Shown here piece after piece: positions 32,648-44,895 of a DNA stretch of 64,000 bases; the stretch's first letter is position 1, and each line of letters opens with the position of its first letter. The notes under the pieces are model-generated. The model saw nothing but the letters and a program-made list of their open reading frames with translations, had not been told where the DNA came from and searched no databases. The translations under genes were made by a program, and so were the position numbers. Source of the DNA: Armigeres subalbatus (taxonomy: Eukaryota > Arthropoda > Insecta > Diptera > Culicidae); NCBI RefSeq assembly GCF_024139115.2, contig NC_085140.1:435697260-435761259 (forward strand), given 5' to 3'.

Positions 32648-33176
32648 CAGGGTGACATTGGGCCTAGGGAGTAAGATTGGGCCAAAAACGAAAAATGTTT
32701 CAACTCCTAATATCTTAGAAACTGTTACGAATTTTGATCAAAACTTCAAACGGTTCGAAATTATAGTAAAATTCACGTCTAGGAAATCACAAAACAAATT
32801 CCAAGAACTAGTTGTGCTCGTACCATAATGCTTGGAATTTGAATGTAAAACTATTGATAGAATGAACACGTATTAAAATAGTATCAATAATGCCCCACAC
32901 ATCTATTACATAACTAGATTTTAGATCGATGGATACCATGTTACGATAATCTGTTGTTGTTTTATCGAATTTTATGAATATTTATTTAGCGGTTCTGGTT
33001 TTTCGTAGCAACGAGCAATGCACGCTGAAAAGGGGTGAGATTGGGCCAAGCCTTTGGTTGATTTGCCATACATAGTTGGTAAGAGCCGTAATGTAGGCAA
33101 TTATTTTTAATGAACGATTGAATCGTTGCATCGTCACCGTTGAACTTTATTGTACTTGGCCCAATGTCACCCCCTG
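32648..33176. mobile_element. MITE-like element with CAGGGTGACATTGGGCC termini
   Basis: Left end CAGGGTGACATTGGGCC, right end GGCCCAATGTCACCCCCTG. Internal copies of GGGTGAGATTGGGCC occur at about 33034 and just outside the right end at 33181. No transposase frame. It resembles the 24542-24758 element in its terminal motif. Confidence 0.7.
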
Positions 33177-33270
33177 TGAGGGGTGAGAATGGGCCAATTT
33201 TAACCCTTTTGCTACCGACAAAAAAAAACACCCTTACGATACCTTAAAATGATCATAACAATGTCAGTTT

Positions 33271-33870
33271 TGACGTAGGACTTACGTCTCTCTTTACTAT
33301 ACCGGGTGTCATTTCAAAATATTCAAATCGACCGCGTTACACTGTGTTGAAAGATTTTAAACGTTAATAGCGTTCGTCTCAGTGGACGAATTTCTGCGGT
33401 AAGCTCCTCAATCGACAGATTTCAAGTATGCCTTTCATGTCCATGCTTGATAAGGCCCGAAAAACTTGTTTCAATAGGCATGAAACTGTTTTCAATGAAA
33501 AACATTGAGATCAAGGGAACCTATAAATATGGGTACCGCATCATTCTTGCATTATTCCATTACCACGTTCTGATTGGTGCAGACACCAGCGAATGAGCAG
33601 CCGCTGGGTCTGCCGAGAAGCCATAAAATAGCGCAACGCGATTTTTTCCTTTCATTCTGACCGGGACAAGCGAAGCAACCGCATCATCGATTGAACAGCA
33701 CTCACACTTTTTAGCAGGGAATGAAGTCATCGAAGCCACCATCATCAGCCGAAACCTAGCCAGTACAGCAGCAGTCCACCCTACAGACCCGACAAAGCAG
33801 CAATGCTGAGCAGATACCGGCAGCGGCTCAAACATTAATAAACTATCAATCGATGTTTCATCAAATGTTG
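33271..33870 (+). repeat. Promoter-like dispersed repeat E, copy 2 (not interrupted)
   Basis: Matches copy 1 from TGACGTAGGACTTACGTCTC through CTATAAATATGGGTACCGCA (33531-33550), the inverted CCAAT box (33571-33580) and CCATAAAATAGCGCA. The region CCGGCAGCGGCTCAAAC corresponds to the point where copy 1 is split by the TTAA element. A 135-codon minus-strand frame across it has no motif. Confidence 0.7.
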
Positions 33871-34931
33871 TATTTTTTGGCATTGATGAAAAATATGTAG
33901 ATAAACATTGTTTGATACTGACCGCACACAAAGCGAACGTGACTGAATGATCGTCCCATGTTACCAATTCTAAATCTTATCACCCGAAATCCCATGTCCG
34001 GGTGTTTCCTGCCTTCTACTACTAACAATGTTGTCTCAGAAAAGAACACGTACTTCCCACCTGAACTGCAATTCTAAGCTTGCTTGCCCGGCTTATTGGC
34101 CTGTATCTAGCGAAAAGTCCCGTTAGAAAATAGACGCCAGCAGCGAGCAACAAGCGTAAAAAAGAAGAAGCCCTTCTCGAACGCGTTGATTATGATGACG
34201 CTTTGGCTGAAAAAGAAGCGGGATACAAGACACTAGCTGATTGGCCCACCACTTGGGAAGCAGAGAAGATTCAAAATAAGGTATAAAAGAAAAGTGCATT
34301 CGCTCGCAGAGCATTCAGTCTTTTTTATACTATCAACAGAAATTCGGGGTTATTTGAAAAGATCGTTTTCTTACTTTTTGCACTTAGCCGAAGCAAACAG
34401 CCTTTTGCAAGGCTCTAAGAGTTAAAAATAATGTTCTCCTCCAGTCGCTATTGTACGGATTAGAAGGCTCTGCAGTTGAAGGGCTGAGATACAGTCTACA
34501 TCCCCTGCTGAGCCAACTTGTGGTTTATTTCAGGCAGTCCTTCAGTGGGAAGGTTGCCACTGTCGAGGCTAATATTTCGTGACCGGACAGATACTTCCTG
34601 AATTTTTTTTGATTATTCCTGTTCGAGGTAGATTTGATTTCTGTGTCGGTTTGATGAGAAGATTTTGCCAAGGACGAATGCAACGCCGAATGCAACGCCG
34701 ATTATTTATCCAAAATGTGAGAAATTTGGACATATTATGTATCTTAAAGGCATGGTCAAGTCAAGTCCTACGTCCACTTAGCGGTTATGTCACAGACATT
34801 ACCCACTATTCGTTTTTTTTGGGTATCTTGGGTATATTTTTTTGGGATAACTTTTTGCTATATTTCAAAAATGATTATTTTCTAATTTCTTATCAATTAC
34901 TTGCTGAATCTCACTGACTAAATACCGCAAA
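33871..34931. other. No gene or recognised repeat
   Basis: A lysine-rich stretch (about 34155-34200) and frames up to 112 codons (34579-34917, including a short MQRRMQRR repeat) occur without recognisable domains. I make no call. Confidence 0.35.
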
Positions 34932-35147
34932 TAGGGAGCGGGACCATTTGGGCAGCACCCCCTATTCCCGTCTGCAACGTTAATAACTCGACCGCGTTCC
35001 AACCAAATGGCTTGATTTTTTGTACATCTCTAGATATCGACAGAAACTAACCATGTACTAAAAAACAAGCAATTCGATTGTAATGCGCTCGAGTAATGAA
35101 CGTTTCTGACGGGAATAGGGGGTGCTGCCCAAATGGTTCTCTACCCT
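34932..35147. mobile_element. 216-bp MITE with long TIRs
   Basis: ACCATTTGGGCAGCACCCCC at the left pairs exactly with the complement at the right, continuing through TATTCCCGTC. The outermost bases (TAGGGAGCGGG versus TAGGGTAGAGA) match less well. TIR length is about 40 bp, with a near-perfect inner 30 bp. Non-coding. Confidence 0.85.
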
Positions 35148-35289
35148 ATGTTAAATATATGCCAAACAGCAGTTTTTTTTTTGCATCTCCATTTTCAACA
35201 CTACCTGTTTGTTTTAATTTTCTTCAAGACTGTTCCCTTCATAAGGTCTAGAATTGCACATTGATTGATAGCGCGTTTTCCTGAGAATT

Positions 35290-35455
35290 AGAACTGAATG
35301 AAACTAAGTAATACTGAGCTTTTTTATGCGAGCACCACTTGCGCTCTTTACGAACATTAGCAACACTATGCTACACTGAGCACTTTATGCGAGCAACACT
35401 CGCGGTCATACAAAAATTGACAAAACTAAGTCGTACTGAGCTTTTTAATGCGAGG
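35290..35455 (+). repeat. ~61-bp tandem repeat, three diverged units
   Basis: ACTGAG(C)...TTTATGCGAGCA(C/A)CAC recurs with ACTGAG at 35313, 35375 and 35435 (62 and 60 bp apart), preceded each time by ACTA(A/T)G. Short, non-coding. Confidence 0.7.
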
Positions 35456-35633
35456 AGCTACGGAAGGGCAACTCAAATACACGAAACTATCTGCAGGAGA
35501 CGATAAATGAGATAGGACATAGTCAGCAGTTCTTATCGAACAAATGTGAAACTGAGACTAATGGATGAACTTTGATTCGTGAAAATATGTCAAGAAAATC
35601 TGAAAGCTAATGTGAGTATGGTTTAAAAGCAAT

Positions 35634-35890
35634 GTGATACGCTGGATGTTTGTCGATCTAGAGATGGAAGTTAATCGTTTGGGTCGTTCTGCAGTGTCTC
35701 GTAATGTAATCATCCTTGGAGTACCTGTATTGAAAGACAAATGTGTACGCGATGTAGTTTCGTTTCTTGCAGCTGTTACTGGTAGCGAGATCCCTGATGC
35801 TGCTGTCGTTGATGTTAGAAGGTTAGACGATCAGAAGAAGGATCGAAAGAATCCATCCAATAAAAATAATTTTCAGCGGGCAACAATTTA
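35634..35890 (+). pseudogene. Non-LTR retrotransposon ORF1 remnant
   Basis: The frame reads DLEMEVNRLGRSAVSRNVII then LGVPV and SFLAAVTGSEIPDAAVV. A short heptad-like helix followed by an RxxNVIIxGVP block is typical of ORF1 proteins of CR1/jockey-type LINEs, just after their coiled coil. The frame closes with TAA at 35889 and later sequence is broken in all frames (for example RKDIQDLCWVQKK in another frame near 36115). Reverse-transcriptase pieces follow at 36.56 and 37.2 kb in the same direction, probably from the same dead element. Confidence 0.6.
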
Positions 35891-36474
35891 AAGAGGATCT
35901 TTTTAACAAAAAAAAATCATGGCTAACTATTTGTATCTGACCTTGGTACGGAATTCGCTGGATTGCCTGGCAAAATCATCGTTCGCGACTAGATGACATC
36001 ACAACATGGAATTGTGATGTTACGAGAAATTAAGGATATTCAGGAATCGCTAGTTTTGATGTTCGTTTGGCGGAAAAGTCACAAAAATTCGAAAGTTGAT
36101 GTTATTTGCTCACGGAAGGATATTCAAGACCTGTGTTGGGTTCAGAAGAAACGTTCGCACAATTAATCTGCCCTGTCTCTCCTCTATTCAGGAACCATCT
36201 GCCAAACGTGGTTAGTGGTAACCAGTTCAAATTTACGTTTTTCGGTGTTTCTTGTTTTCACTTCTGATAATGTATGAAACAATAAATAATTGTAGGTATG
36301 AGTGTATTGAAGATTGTATCGTAAATAAATGTGACGTAGATACGAACAATGTATTAAGGGTTTTTCAACGGAAAGATCTTTTTGGACCAACTTAAAAAAG
36401 TAGAGAAACTGTTTTCGAGAATATCGACAGCGATTTAGTAATAAGCAACGCATTCAACGATTTCTTCTGATCGG

Positions 36475-36756
36475 TTGGACATTATTTGGCCTCAAACATC
36501 AACTGTGATCAAAATAAAACGAAGTTCGACATACTTATCGAAAATAGTTTCTTCGATGATTCTACAACCTGAAACAGTCCAAGAAGTTATTCTACGACAT
36601 CTGGACACCAACAAGTCTCCTGGACTGGACAACGTTACGGCGTATTTTCTGAAAACGCGTCATCTCGTGTTTGCCAATATAATGAAAGATGTTTCAACGA
36701 CATCCCGACCAGTTAGTCATAACAACATTTTATCACAATTATATCAATATGTGTAA
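36475..36756 (+). pseudogene. Non-LTR reverse transcriptase remnant, N-terminal part
   Basis: The frame contains VILRHLDTNKSPGLDNVTAY then FLK, matching the conserved LxxxKSPGPDG(I/L)xxxFLK motif near the start of LINE reverse transcriptases. It ends in a stop at 36754. Same strand as the ORF1 remnant upstream and the D-motif remnant downstream, so together they outline one decayed element of about 1.7 kb. Confidence 0.7.
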
Positions 36757-37004
36757 CAAATAACAATAACTGCTATAATTTTGTTATAAATTATCTGATA
36801 AAGATGAAGGTAAGAAAATTTCATGATTGTCATAACATGATTATAACATAATGTGTTATGTTTATTTTTATCGGATAATATTGGCTACATTTTTGGTAGA
36901 TAGGAATTGAAAATAAACGAAGGTACCACTTTCAGTATAACTTGAACCTACATACAAAGTTGAACCAGCTGGACTAAGTGAATTTCCTTATGAATAATCA
37001 TAAT

Positions 37005-37185
37005 CGCCCCGTAACGCTGGGTAGACACCTTTGCGTGGTGTGTTACGGTGTAAGATCTACAACGGTCACATTGTCAGTTACAGGCAAACCCTGACCCAAC
37101 GAATACCGTCCCCAATATCCCACTCCGTGGTACTTATAGGGTGTCGCTGAGTCGGTGTCTTTCACAGCTGTTTACTAATTGATAG
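37005..37185 (-). mobile_element. Fragment of the same family as the 15.48-kb insertion
   Basis: On the minus strand it reads GCGACACCCTATAAGTACCA, GGTATTCGTTGGGTCAGGGT and GTAGATCTTACACCGTAACA, as in 15720-15835. It lies inside the decayed LINE, between its two reverse-transcriptase pieces. Confidence 0.75.
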
Positions 37186-37194
37186 TGTATATGG

Positions 37195-37305
37195 AGCCAT
37201 AGACAAGCAAAAAATTTCAGGTGTTTTGTTCCTGGACCTCAACCAAGGGTTCGATACAATCGACCATAGTCTCCTGCTACAAGAATTAGAGTATTGACAC
37301 ATTCC
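37195..37305 (+). pseudogene. Non-LTR reverse transcriptase remnant, catalytic-D block
   Basis: One frame gives SGVLFLDLNQGFDTIDHSLL, a close match to the LFLDLxKAFDTVDHxxLL block that holds the first catalytic Asp. A stop follows within about 12 codons. The remaining RT blocks (including YADD) are not seen downstream. Confidence 0.75.
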
Positions 37306-40300
37306 ACGCACTTCTACGCCAAGGGACCAAAATTTTAAACTGAAAATTAGGGTCCAATATATTTAGGACACGAAAATGTATATATTGAATTATAAGAAAA
37401 ACATTTGTTTCACTGAAAATTAGTTTGGGAACAGACTTTCAGTATGAGAAAAATACTTCCTAATCTAATTTTTACAAATGTAGTCAATCGCACCTATTTA
37501 GGTTCAAATGTAATGGTTAATACATGATAAAATAGAGTTTATGATGGCCTGTTTGTCAGCCAATTGTATTGCTTCGAAAATTTTTGTCTTCTCGAAATTT
37601 GTGTACTTTGAAAACAGTGACATTGAAATGGTGTCGCGTTACGAAAATAGACGCATAATTGATACTACACAAAAAGTACACACATTGGAAAAATAATACT
37701 TCTCTAATACTCGTCAAGAGTACTCGTCAAAAGCTTTCTTTTCATGTTTTAATATCCAAAATCTGAGCATTTTTCACGAAGTTACACTAGGTACAAACAT
37801 TTGGTGTCGCGTTATGCGAATTCAGTGTGTTACTGAAATGAGGGATAACCGGCTTTCGGTGTATGTATACAGTATCACAATGGCCCAGAAATAGAGAAAA
37901 AAATCTTTTTAGTATATGGGGGTTTGTACGTGAATAACGTAACAAAATTGGGGATATACCGGTGTGTATCATTTAATAACTGTCCATACTAAAAAAGTAG
38001 TTCCCATGCAAAAAATGTTACGATGTGGTGGGAAACAGCAAATTCTGGTGTTTTAGAACTCGTAGGGGTCAGCCATAAATAACTCACGAGAAATTTGAGC
38101 TCATTTTTTTGTTCGAATATATTGTGAGGCTCTTTTAAACCTCTCCCTTCGCGCTCGATATCACCATGTACTCATATGAGTAAACGTAGCGAACAGTTTG
38201 CTCCCGAACACGGCTTCCTTCTACCCTTTCACGGACCTTCAGACTCTTTGCGGATGCCATGTAGGACGTTTTTTTGCTTCAATTGTTTATTTGAAAAGCT
38301 CATTTGTCGTGAAGCGTTACGGAGCCGCAAAAATGCTTTTCGATACTAGTTTTATCTTGATTCTTATACATATTTTTGGCTTTGGAGAGCAGAAAGACTT
38401 GTGCTTTTTCTTTTGATTTGATGATTTTTAGTATTTTAATTTGTTTTCCTTACGATCAGTAGATCTGCAATATTTTTTTATTTTTTCAACCGAGATCCGC
38501 ACGCCAATGCTTGGTTCATGAATTGCTACTAATATCCCAGTTGAAAACAAATGTTAGTTGCAACACTTAAAGGAGGCGCCGTAACCATGCGTCAATTTAG
38601 CCGATATTTCAGCTTATGGAATTTCACCGAGATTTACACAGCCTAGAGCGTTGGTCACCGGCAGTTGAAAATATAATGGATAGCATCAGGAAAACAAACT
38701 TCAGCAACCACTGCAAGAATAAGGGTCTACTGAAAAAGGCAAACAGGGGGCTTGTGTGAAACATTGGAAATTTATTGATTTCCCAGTTATGTTAATCGAG
38801 ATGAACCTGTTTAGGGCTAAAATCTCGTTATTAAAGACATATTATATTCGGTTTTTGTGTTTTATTTTACATCAGGACATCAACACTATTCTTAAAATAT
38901 TAACTCAAGAGCGTAAGGGCGTAAGGGTTTAAAATAAGTAAGGATTTAATAAGCAACTCAGTGCACGACGCGTCCGCTCATGTGGTAAATATTGCTTGAA
39001 ACATGTATGAAAACATATACACCAATGTATTCTGACATGTATGAACAAAAGTTAAAGTTCCAGTAGAAAAGAAGACTAAAAACAACAGAAAGATACATCT
39101 TCAACATTTCCGAGCTTTTTGGGCCATCATCATCTTTTAAAACGGTTAACATAGAAAAAAGGCAACAAAGAACTTTTTATCTAAAAAAACAGATCACTTC
39201 TAGGGAGATCGATCATCTGACCACGTTCTTAAAAACATATCCGGATCGTATCTGGGCGTGACTAATATAAATATCAGAAAACCTATTACCATTGATTTCG
39301 TTTTGAAAACTGGATATGTGACATGAATAGTTTTAATTGTTTGGATGGATGTTAATCCTTAAAATCTTAATAGTCGAAACACCAGATCGTGGCCACCAAC
39401 TCGAACAATATTCAAATATAAATGTAACAATATCCCCTGTTGAATGCAACATGCCGCATCGAAATCTGCTGAAATTATGCACTCTATCAGCGAGAAACAT
39501 GTTCGCATAATGCGACACCATTTGCAGAACACTGTTTGTCGATCAGCGTAACGCAAATTATGTTTGTTTGTATACCCGCATAATCATGGACCATACGTAG
39601 ACCGCATCTGTTATAATTGAAGAGAGTAAGTGTTATTGTAGCGATGGTCTCACTTATAGTAGTTAACTATAAATGGACATTCTCATATACTGTTTCAAAA
39701 GTAGCTCAGATGGTAAACGGCCAAACGACCATATGAGTAATGGGCGGTTAAGTATAATTAACATTTAAATCCGGTTGTTTTTTCTAGCATTTTTTTATGT
39801 ACCATACATCAGTTGGTAGATGTATAATTGAAGAACTATATAATTACACATCGACAGCACGTTATGTATTAACAGTAAGTGTTGATGTAGTGAATAGTAA
39901 CAATATATCTTATAACGCATATGTAATTTTGACTGCATGGTGTGCCGTGATGCGGGTAAGCTTGTATAAATATTCTACCTCAATCTTAGACTTTTTGCCT
40001 CCTGGAAGAACAGATCAATAAATAAATAAATAACAAAAAATACTATTGAAACTTCAAGTTGAAAAAGATGCCAAGTTCCAGTTAGAACGTAAAGTCATTG
40101 AAAAAGAAGAATACTGTACGAGAAAGGAACCGTTATTTCTAGGTGGATTTCATATTGAACAATTTTGTAATGTGAAGCATTGATTTTGATTGATCAAAAA
40201 GTTCGCAATCCGCGTTTTTTGAGTTAAAAGAAAACAGCTAAAAATATGTTGTATTTTTAAATGTACTTGCAAATAAACGTTACATTCAAAATTTCACTGT

Positions 40301-40560
40301 TCTTTTAAATCGGAATAAATTTAAATTTTGCTTGCTTGTAAAATTCAATCAAATTGTTGACATGAGCTGCAATTTTCACGTTTTTGAATTTTCAAATTTA
40401 TTTGCTGTGAATGTTTTTATTATATTCCAAATGCTTCAAGACTTATGTCACTGCCTTCTTCCATACCTTTACAATCAGAAATACTTGTGTGCTATTTTTA
40501 AACGAAAAATAAAGTTTTTTTTTCAAATCCAGTTTGGTGTTCTAAAATTCAATATTATAC
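37306..40560. other. AT-rich region, no gene or clear repeat
   Basis: I found only short frames and low-complexity AT sequence. TAAATAAATAAATAA at about 40019-40034 follows a 74-codon frame and may be the 3' tail of a retroelement, but there is no supporting motif. Confidence 0.35.
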
Positions 40561-42700
40561 ATGATCTCGTTTCCCTCTCGATGAAGTCACCGCATCTCCC
40601 ATTATCGTTAGCTTAGCGGCAACCAATGGTGGTGCAATTTCACCATTGCCCAACAGCAGCAATTAGTCGCGTCTTCTCACACAGTCTGTGTTGTTCGTGC
40701 GCATCGAGGCCATTCTTACTGCGCCGTTGACGTTTATAGACAGTAGGAGGACCCCGCAGTTCATGACATTCTAAAAATCTAAAAACCAATCGACGACCAC
40801 AACCGGTGCTGGATGGTACAGTTTGAAGCATGCGCACGACTTTGCCTCTGCCGTCGTCGCCGATGATGGCCGAGTGACGGATGGCCACGGTGCGGTGGCT
40901 GATGTCACTCTTTTTCAGTCCTACGTCAGAAATTGCATCCCTCAGGGGTGATTGGCTCATCTCCCTCTCGACTTCCAGATGATGGCGCGATGGTCGTGTT
41001 AACATTTTTTTTTGTTTCTACTTCTTGCAAGTTGCAGCAACTTCTAAAGCGCATGTCGGTCGTCAGTCGCAATAGAATAAACGGTTGCTCTGTTTGTTTG
41101 CCGCCTGTGGCCAATCAATGCTGGATGGTCGCCAGTGCCGTCGTTGTTGGCGGCGCGGCACTTTCGAATAGAGAGGACGGTCTCTGTTTATGTTTCCTTC
41201 CCATCGTGCTCGTGCTCGCGGGTCGCTCTCAGATCAAAGCCCAGTCCTGCTGACCCGGCAAAGAATTTGTCATGCTTTTGCGCAAAACTTGGACGGTTTC
41301 AAAATGCAATCAATTAAATTGCAGCGAGGACTGACTGGTGGGTCGGTTGACCGTTCGTGGGCATCGTGTCGGTAATGTACGATGTATGACTCATTCTCGC
41401 GGGAAGAGATTACACAATCTGTGACCTGTGTTCAATTTATCCGCATCCCAAGAAATCGAAAGTTCCGCGGGACAAATGACATGAAATAAGAGGTCAAAAT
41501 GTCATCCAATGTTGGATGCCTGATCATTTAAGGCCAGTTAATTCTTGGATTACACGCTTGTTCGCTTCGTTGCATAAATTATAATACTGCACACCAGCCG
41601 ATAATGACGATCAATTTCATTCGATACCGGGCGATCCTACCGTAATATTGGATGCACCAGAACGCATCAGATAAAACCGAAGCAAAGAGCGGACAGTTTC
41701 CGAAAGTAGGCCACCGCAATGCAATATTGAGTTTCCGCAGATTTCACGTTCCAATCAGTGCCACGATACGTGGGTGAAGGCCACCACCGAAAAGACCTTT
41801 AATTCAATTTATGTTCGGCTCGGCGACGATGACCCGTTCTGGTGATCGCAAAACGGAGTGACACCGACATTTCGATTCAATTTCACACCACATGTAATCT
41901 GCCATCGTAATTTTCCGTCCCCCGCTGGACCCGGTCCGGGTGTTTAAATTAACGACCACGCACCAGTGAGTTCGCGACCTCTTCTCACTTTCCATATCGC
42001 AATGTATGCAAAACTAGCGAGGTTCACTTTATTGATATTAATATTTTCGAAGGAGATTATTTTTCCAGGAATTTGTGGGCTCTTATGTGGGGGGTCCACG
42101 GCTTCAGGATCCACGCACGCGCCCACGCCGCATCACACCGAGGGTGCTGTACTTTCCATTTTCATTTATTATGAGCAAACGTCCACTTTCGGTCGTCGAG
42201 ATCATAAATTATAGCAACGGGAAACCAATATCGCATCGAAGGGAGCTACCATTAATGTGATTGCGATGCGGAAACTTTCCAAATGACCAACACAATGATT
42301 ATGAAGTGCGAACATTATTGGCGAGAAACACTGATTAATTTGCTACAATGTGACAAATTGGGTGGATTGTGGATTTTGAATAGGCTATATGCTGTTTAGA
42401 TCATCGATTTTTCACTCTTACTGGGTACAGATAATGCTCGATGAGCTTCCACAGGTCTGATATTCACCAACATAAAAAAAATTATTGTGCATGCCTTTTC
42501 ACGAAGTCGATAAACTCGTTCCGGGTTCATTACTGAATATTCGCGAAGCCGAAACAAATTCTGCTCTTCCCTCCTATGGAAAACCCCATTTCTATCTGTC
42601 AAAATTTGAGTGAAACATGGCCGCCATCTCCTCCTCTCTGTTGCTCTACTGTAAAAACCCATAAAGAACTGTCATTGTTTGTGTGAAGAATTTTGCTTCG
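40561..42700. other. Apparently single-copy, GC-richer non-coding region
   Basis: Sequence such as GGTTGCCGTTGGCCA-type mixed composition, without any repeat family seen elsewhere in the window. Frames up to 121 codons (40640-41005 minus) overlap frames on the other strand and lack domain motifs. It could contain intronic regulatory DNA or an unrecognised exon. Conservation among mosquitoes would decide. Confidence 0.4.
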
Positions 42701-43037
42701 ACTTCGCGAATAGACTCCATTTGAAATTATTTCGTTGAAGGTCTGCGTCGTTGAAATTTTAACCCGCAACAATTATACAGACCTTCCAGTGAAAATTCCG
42801 AAGAACTTCTCATCTGAATTAGAAAGTAATTCCCGTTGTTCAGTCCGAGATCTGCCCGGTCGAGTATAGACACTTTTTGGCGATTCTACAGTTGAGCTAA
42901 TTAAATCAACAACTGCGATGGCAAAAGTGTCTATTACCCACCGAACGTGCCCACAAAAGTGTCGAATTTCCGTCGATAAATTAAGATCTTCAAGAGCATA
43001 ATAAACTTAAAATGTTACTTGGAAGTGCAGACTGAAC

Positions 43038-44065
43038 ATGAATAAACCCTGTACCGCCGGCGACACAAACTCGCTAGATGAGTGCATCCAATTTCCCCGC
43101 CTGAGGAAAACCTTTGGGGGAAACCCCAGAGAAGTAATAATGGTGATGCAAAGAACGGAAGAGAATAAAAAATTTCACGGATTGTCCCCGATACTTATGG
43201 AAAAACCCAACTTAATTCACCGAGTAGTGATACTGCTTTTCTCGTATTTAATCAAGAAACCAACCATGTATAGCGCTTATATGACTCGGTTCAATGTACC
43301 ATTTTCTTTATAACTTCTAAACGCAACGGTCGATCTTTATCAAATTTGATTGAGATCAACTAGGCTTTATCCTCTGTCGAATAAAACTTGTTGCGTGAAA
43401 ATCGATTAAGGATTGGAGTGAAATGATAGTTTTTCGGTACAACTTTGTTGTATGAGAAAGGCAAAACAATCCAAAGTTACTGTGGAAGTGGAACGAGTGC
43501 TAAGAAAACGAAGGATGGAAAAACTCTAGTGACGGTGAAAAATGAACACCAGGCAAAAAACCTGGCTAAAATTGATAAATTCAGTGACGATATTATCGTC
43601 AATGTTTATGAACATAAAACTAAATTCATGTAAAGTTGTGATAGTCTACCGAAACTTGAAGAAAGTTAGTGACGACGAAAAACCTGGAAAACCGGTTGTC
43701 ACAAAGAGTAACTGAAATAAAACAACTGACAAAAATGTACGAAAATGTTAAAACTTCTATTGGAGTTTTTGTACTTACGGTAAAAGGAAAAACGGCCCCA
43801 AGGAGGGGAAGTAGGCTACACTGTTTCAAGTGCCTAAAGTTTGAGCAGATTGGGGCTCACTATTCTAAAGTGAGAAAAAATGCGAGAAATGTGGAAACGA
43901 GCATGGTGCATTCTTTAATGGATGCCCCGCTTTAAAAAGAAAAAGAAAATAATAAAAACGTGCGATTCTGGGAAGTCAAAAAATGATAGAAGATCAAAGG
44001 TCGAATACTTACGCAGACCAAGTGAACAACCAAACGAAGAAAAAAAGCAGTATTATAGCCTTTAC
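43038..44065 (+). pseudogene. I-type non-LTR retrotransposon ORF1 remnant, interrupted
   Basis: It starts MNKP and continues DECIQFPRLRKTFGGNPRE then VMQRTEENKKFHGLSP, characteristic of mosquito I-clade ORF1. After a repeat insertion it resumes with KTLVTVKNEHQAKNLAKIDK and FSDDIIVNVYEHKT, then breaks by stops and frameshifts. At about 43815 CFKCLKFEQIGAHY corresponds to a CCHC zinc knuckle in which the His and last Cys are lost; a second knuckle-like CEKCGNEHGAFFNGC follows in another frame. The product would have bound element RNA. Clearly inactive. No ORF2 follows directly. Confidence 0.75.
43205..43467 (+). mobile_element. Dispersed repeat family B, copy 2, inserted in ORF1 remnant
   Basis: Begins around AATTCACCGAGTAGTGATAC then GCTTTTCTCGTA and ends GTACAACTTTGTTGTATGAG + AAAGGC. 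It holds AACTTGTTGCGTGAAAATCG like 2520-2545. The ends CTTTTCTCGTA/TATGAGAAAGGC are inverted. It splits the ORF1 homology cleanly. Confidence 0.7.
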
Positions 44066-44569
44066 GTACACTTAGTGTACGAGAAAGGCAAAAACTTTTG
44101 AAACCAGTTCGAAGTGAAGTTGAAGGAATATAAGGAAGAAATAATAATAGTGACCATAAAAGGCGAGAAAAGGAAGGAAACCATGGAGGAAAACTAAAAA
44201 GCACTGAAGCATAAATTCTAACATTTAGAATCAATTTACAAAGAAGAGAAAACAAAAAGAATAACAAAACAAAACAGTCAAAAACGAGCTCGAAAGTCTA
44301 AAAAAAGGCCCAAGTAACATTTTAAGTTTTATTCCTCTCTTGGAATGGTTTTCATAATCAAATTATAAGAACTTTATATGATGGTCCCATTGGGCCATAA
44401 TATGTCCCACCTCCACCCCATACGCTTTGTTTGAAGTTGGGAGGCTTAATAGACGAGTTATCATATAATGATATTTTTTTTAATGTCTTATTATTCCATC
44501 ATTTATTTGTCTTACATCGTTCTCGCTCCCGCGTATGTCCATCATAACGTCAATCTATATGTCAAAAGC

Positions 44570-44895
44570 TAGAGTTATATCAATTCATTTAAAACACATC
44601 TTGCACATAGTCTTTTGAATAGTCTTAGGTTGTTTGCATGTTTAATTTCAGTGAGTAGTCTGTTGAATAATTGGAATCTTTTGAAAAATACGCAGTTTTG
44701 AGTTCCAGCTTTTTTTAAATTTTGCAGTCGTAAATCCATTGCTCTTCTTGTGTAATGATCGTGTCATATTGAATATTTACCGTCCCATATTGAATATTTA
44801 CTGTTAAATACGCTGGCAGTAATCCGTTTTTCATTTTGAAAATAAACTCTTGTGTCTTCATGATAATTCTTTGTTCAACTCTGCTCATATGCCAT
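44570..44895 (-). pseudogene. Jockey/CR1-type LINE 3'-end remnant, minus strand
   Basis: The minus strand encodes EFIFKMKNGLLPAYLT, then after a small duplication (CCATATTGAATATTTAC occurs twice), ITQEEQWIYDCK and frame-broken LRIFQKIPIIQQ. It parallels the FIYKxxxxLLPxYL ... NTRNxxxFRL ... FxxxxxFNxLP order at the C-terminal end of CR1/jockey-like ORF2 proteins. Only this tail survives. Confidence 0.6.

Noticed and set aside
33560..33967. 135-codon minus-strand open frame
   Set aside because: Runs antisense across promoter-like repeat E copy 2; the corresponding frame is not kept in copy 1.
34579..34917. 112-codon frame with MQRRMQRR
   Set aside because: Short internal duplication of 12 bp and hydrophobic AT-rich tail only; no recognisable protein family.
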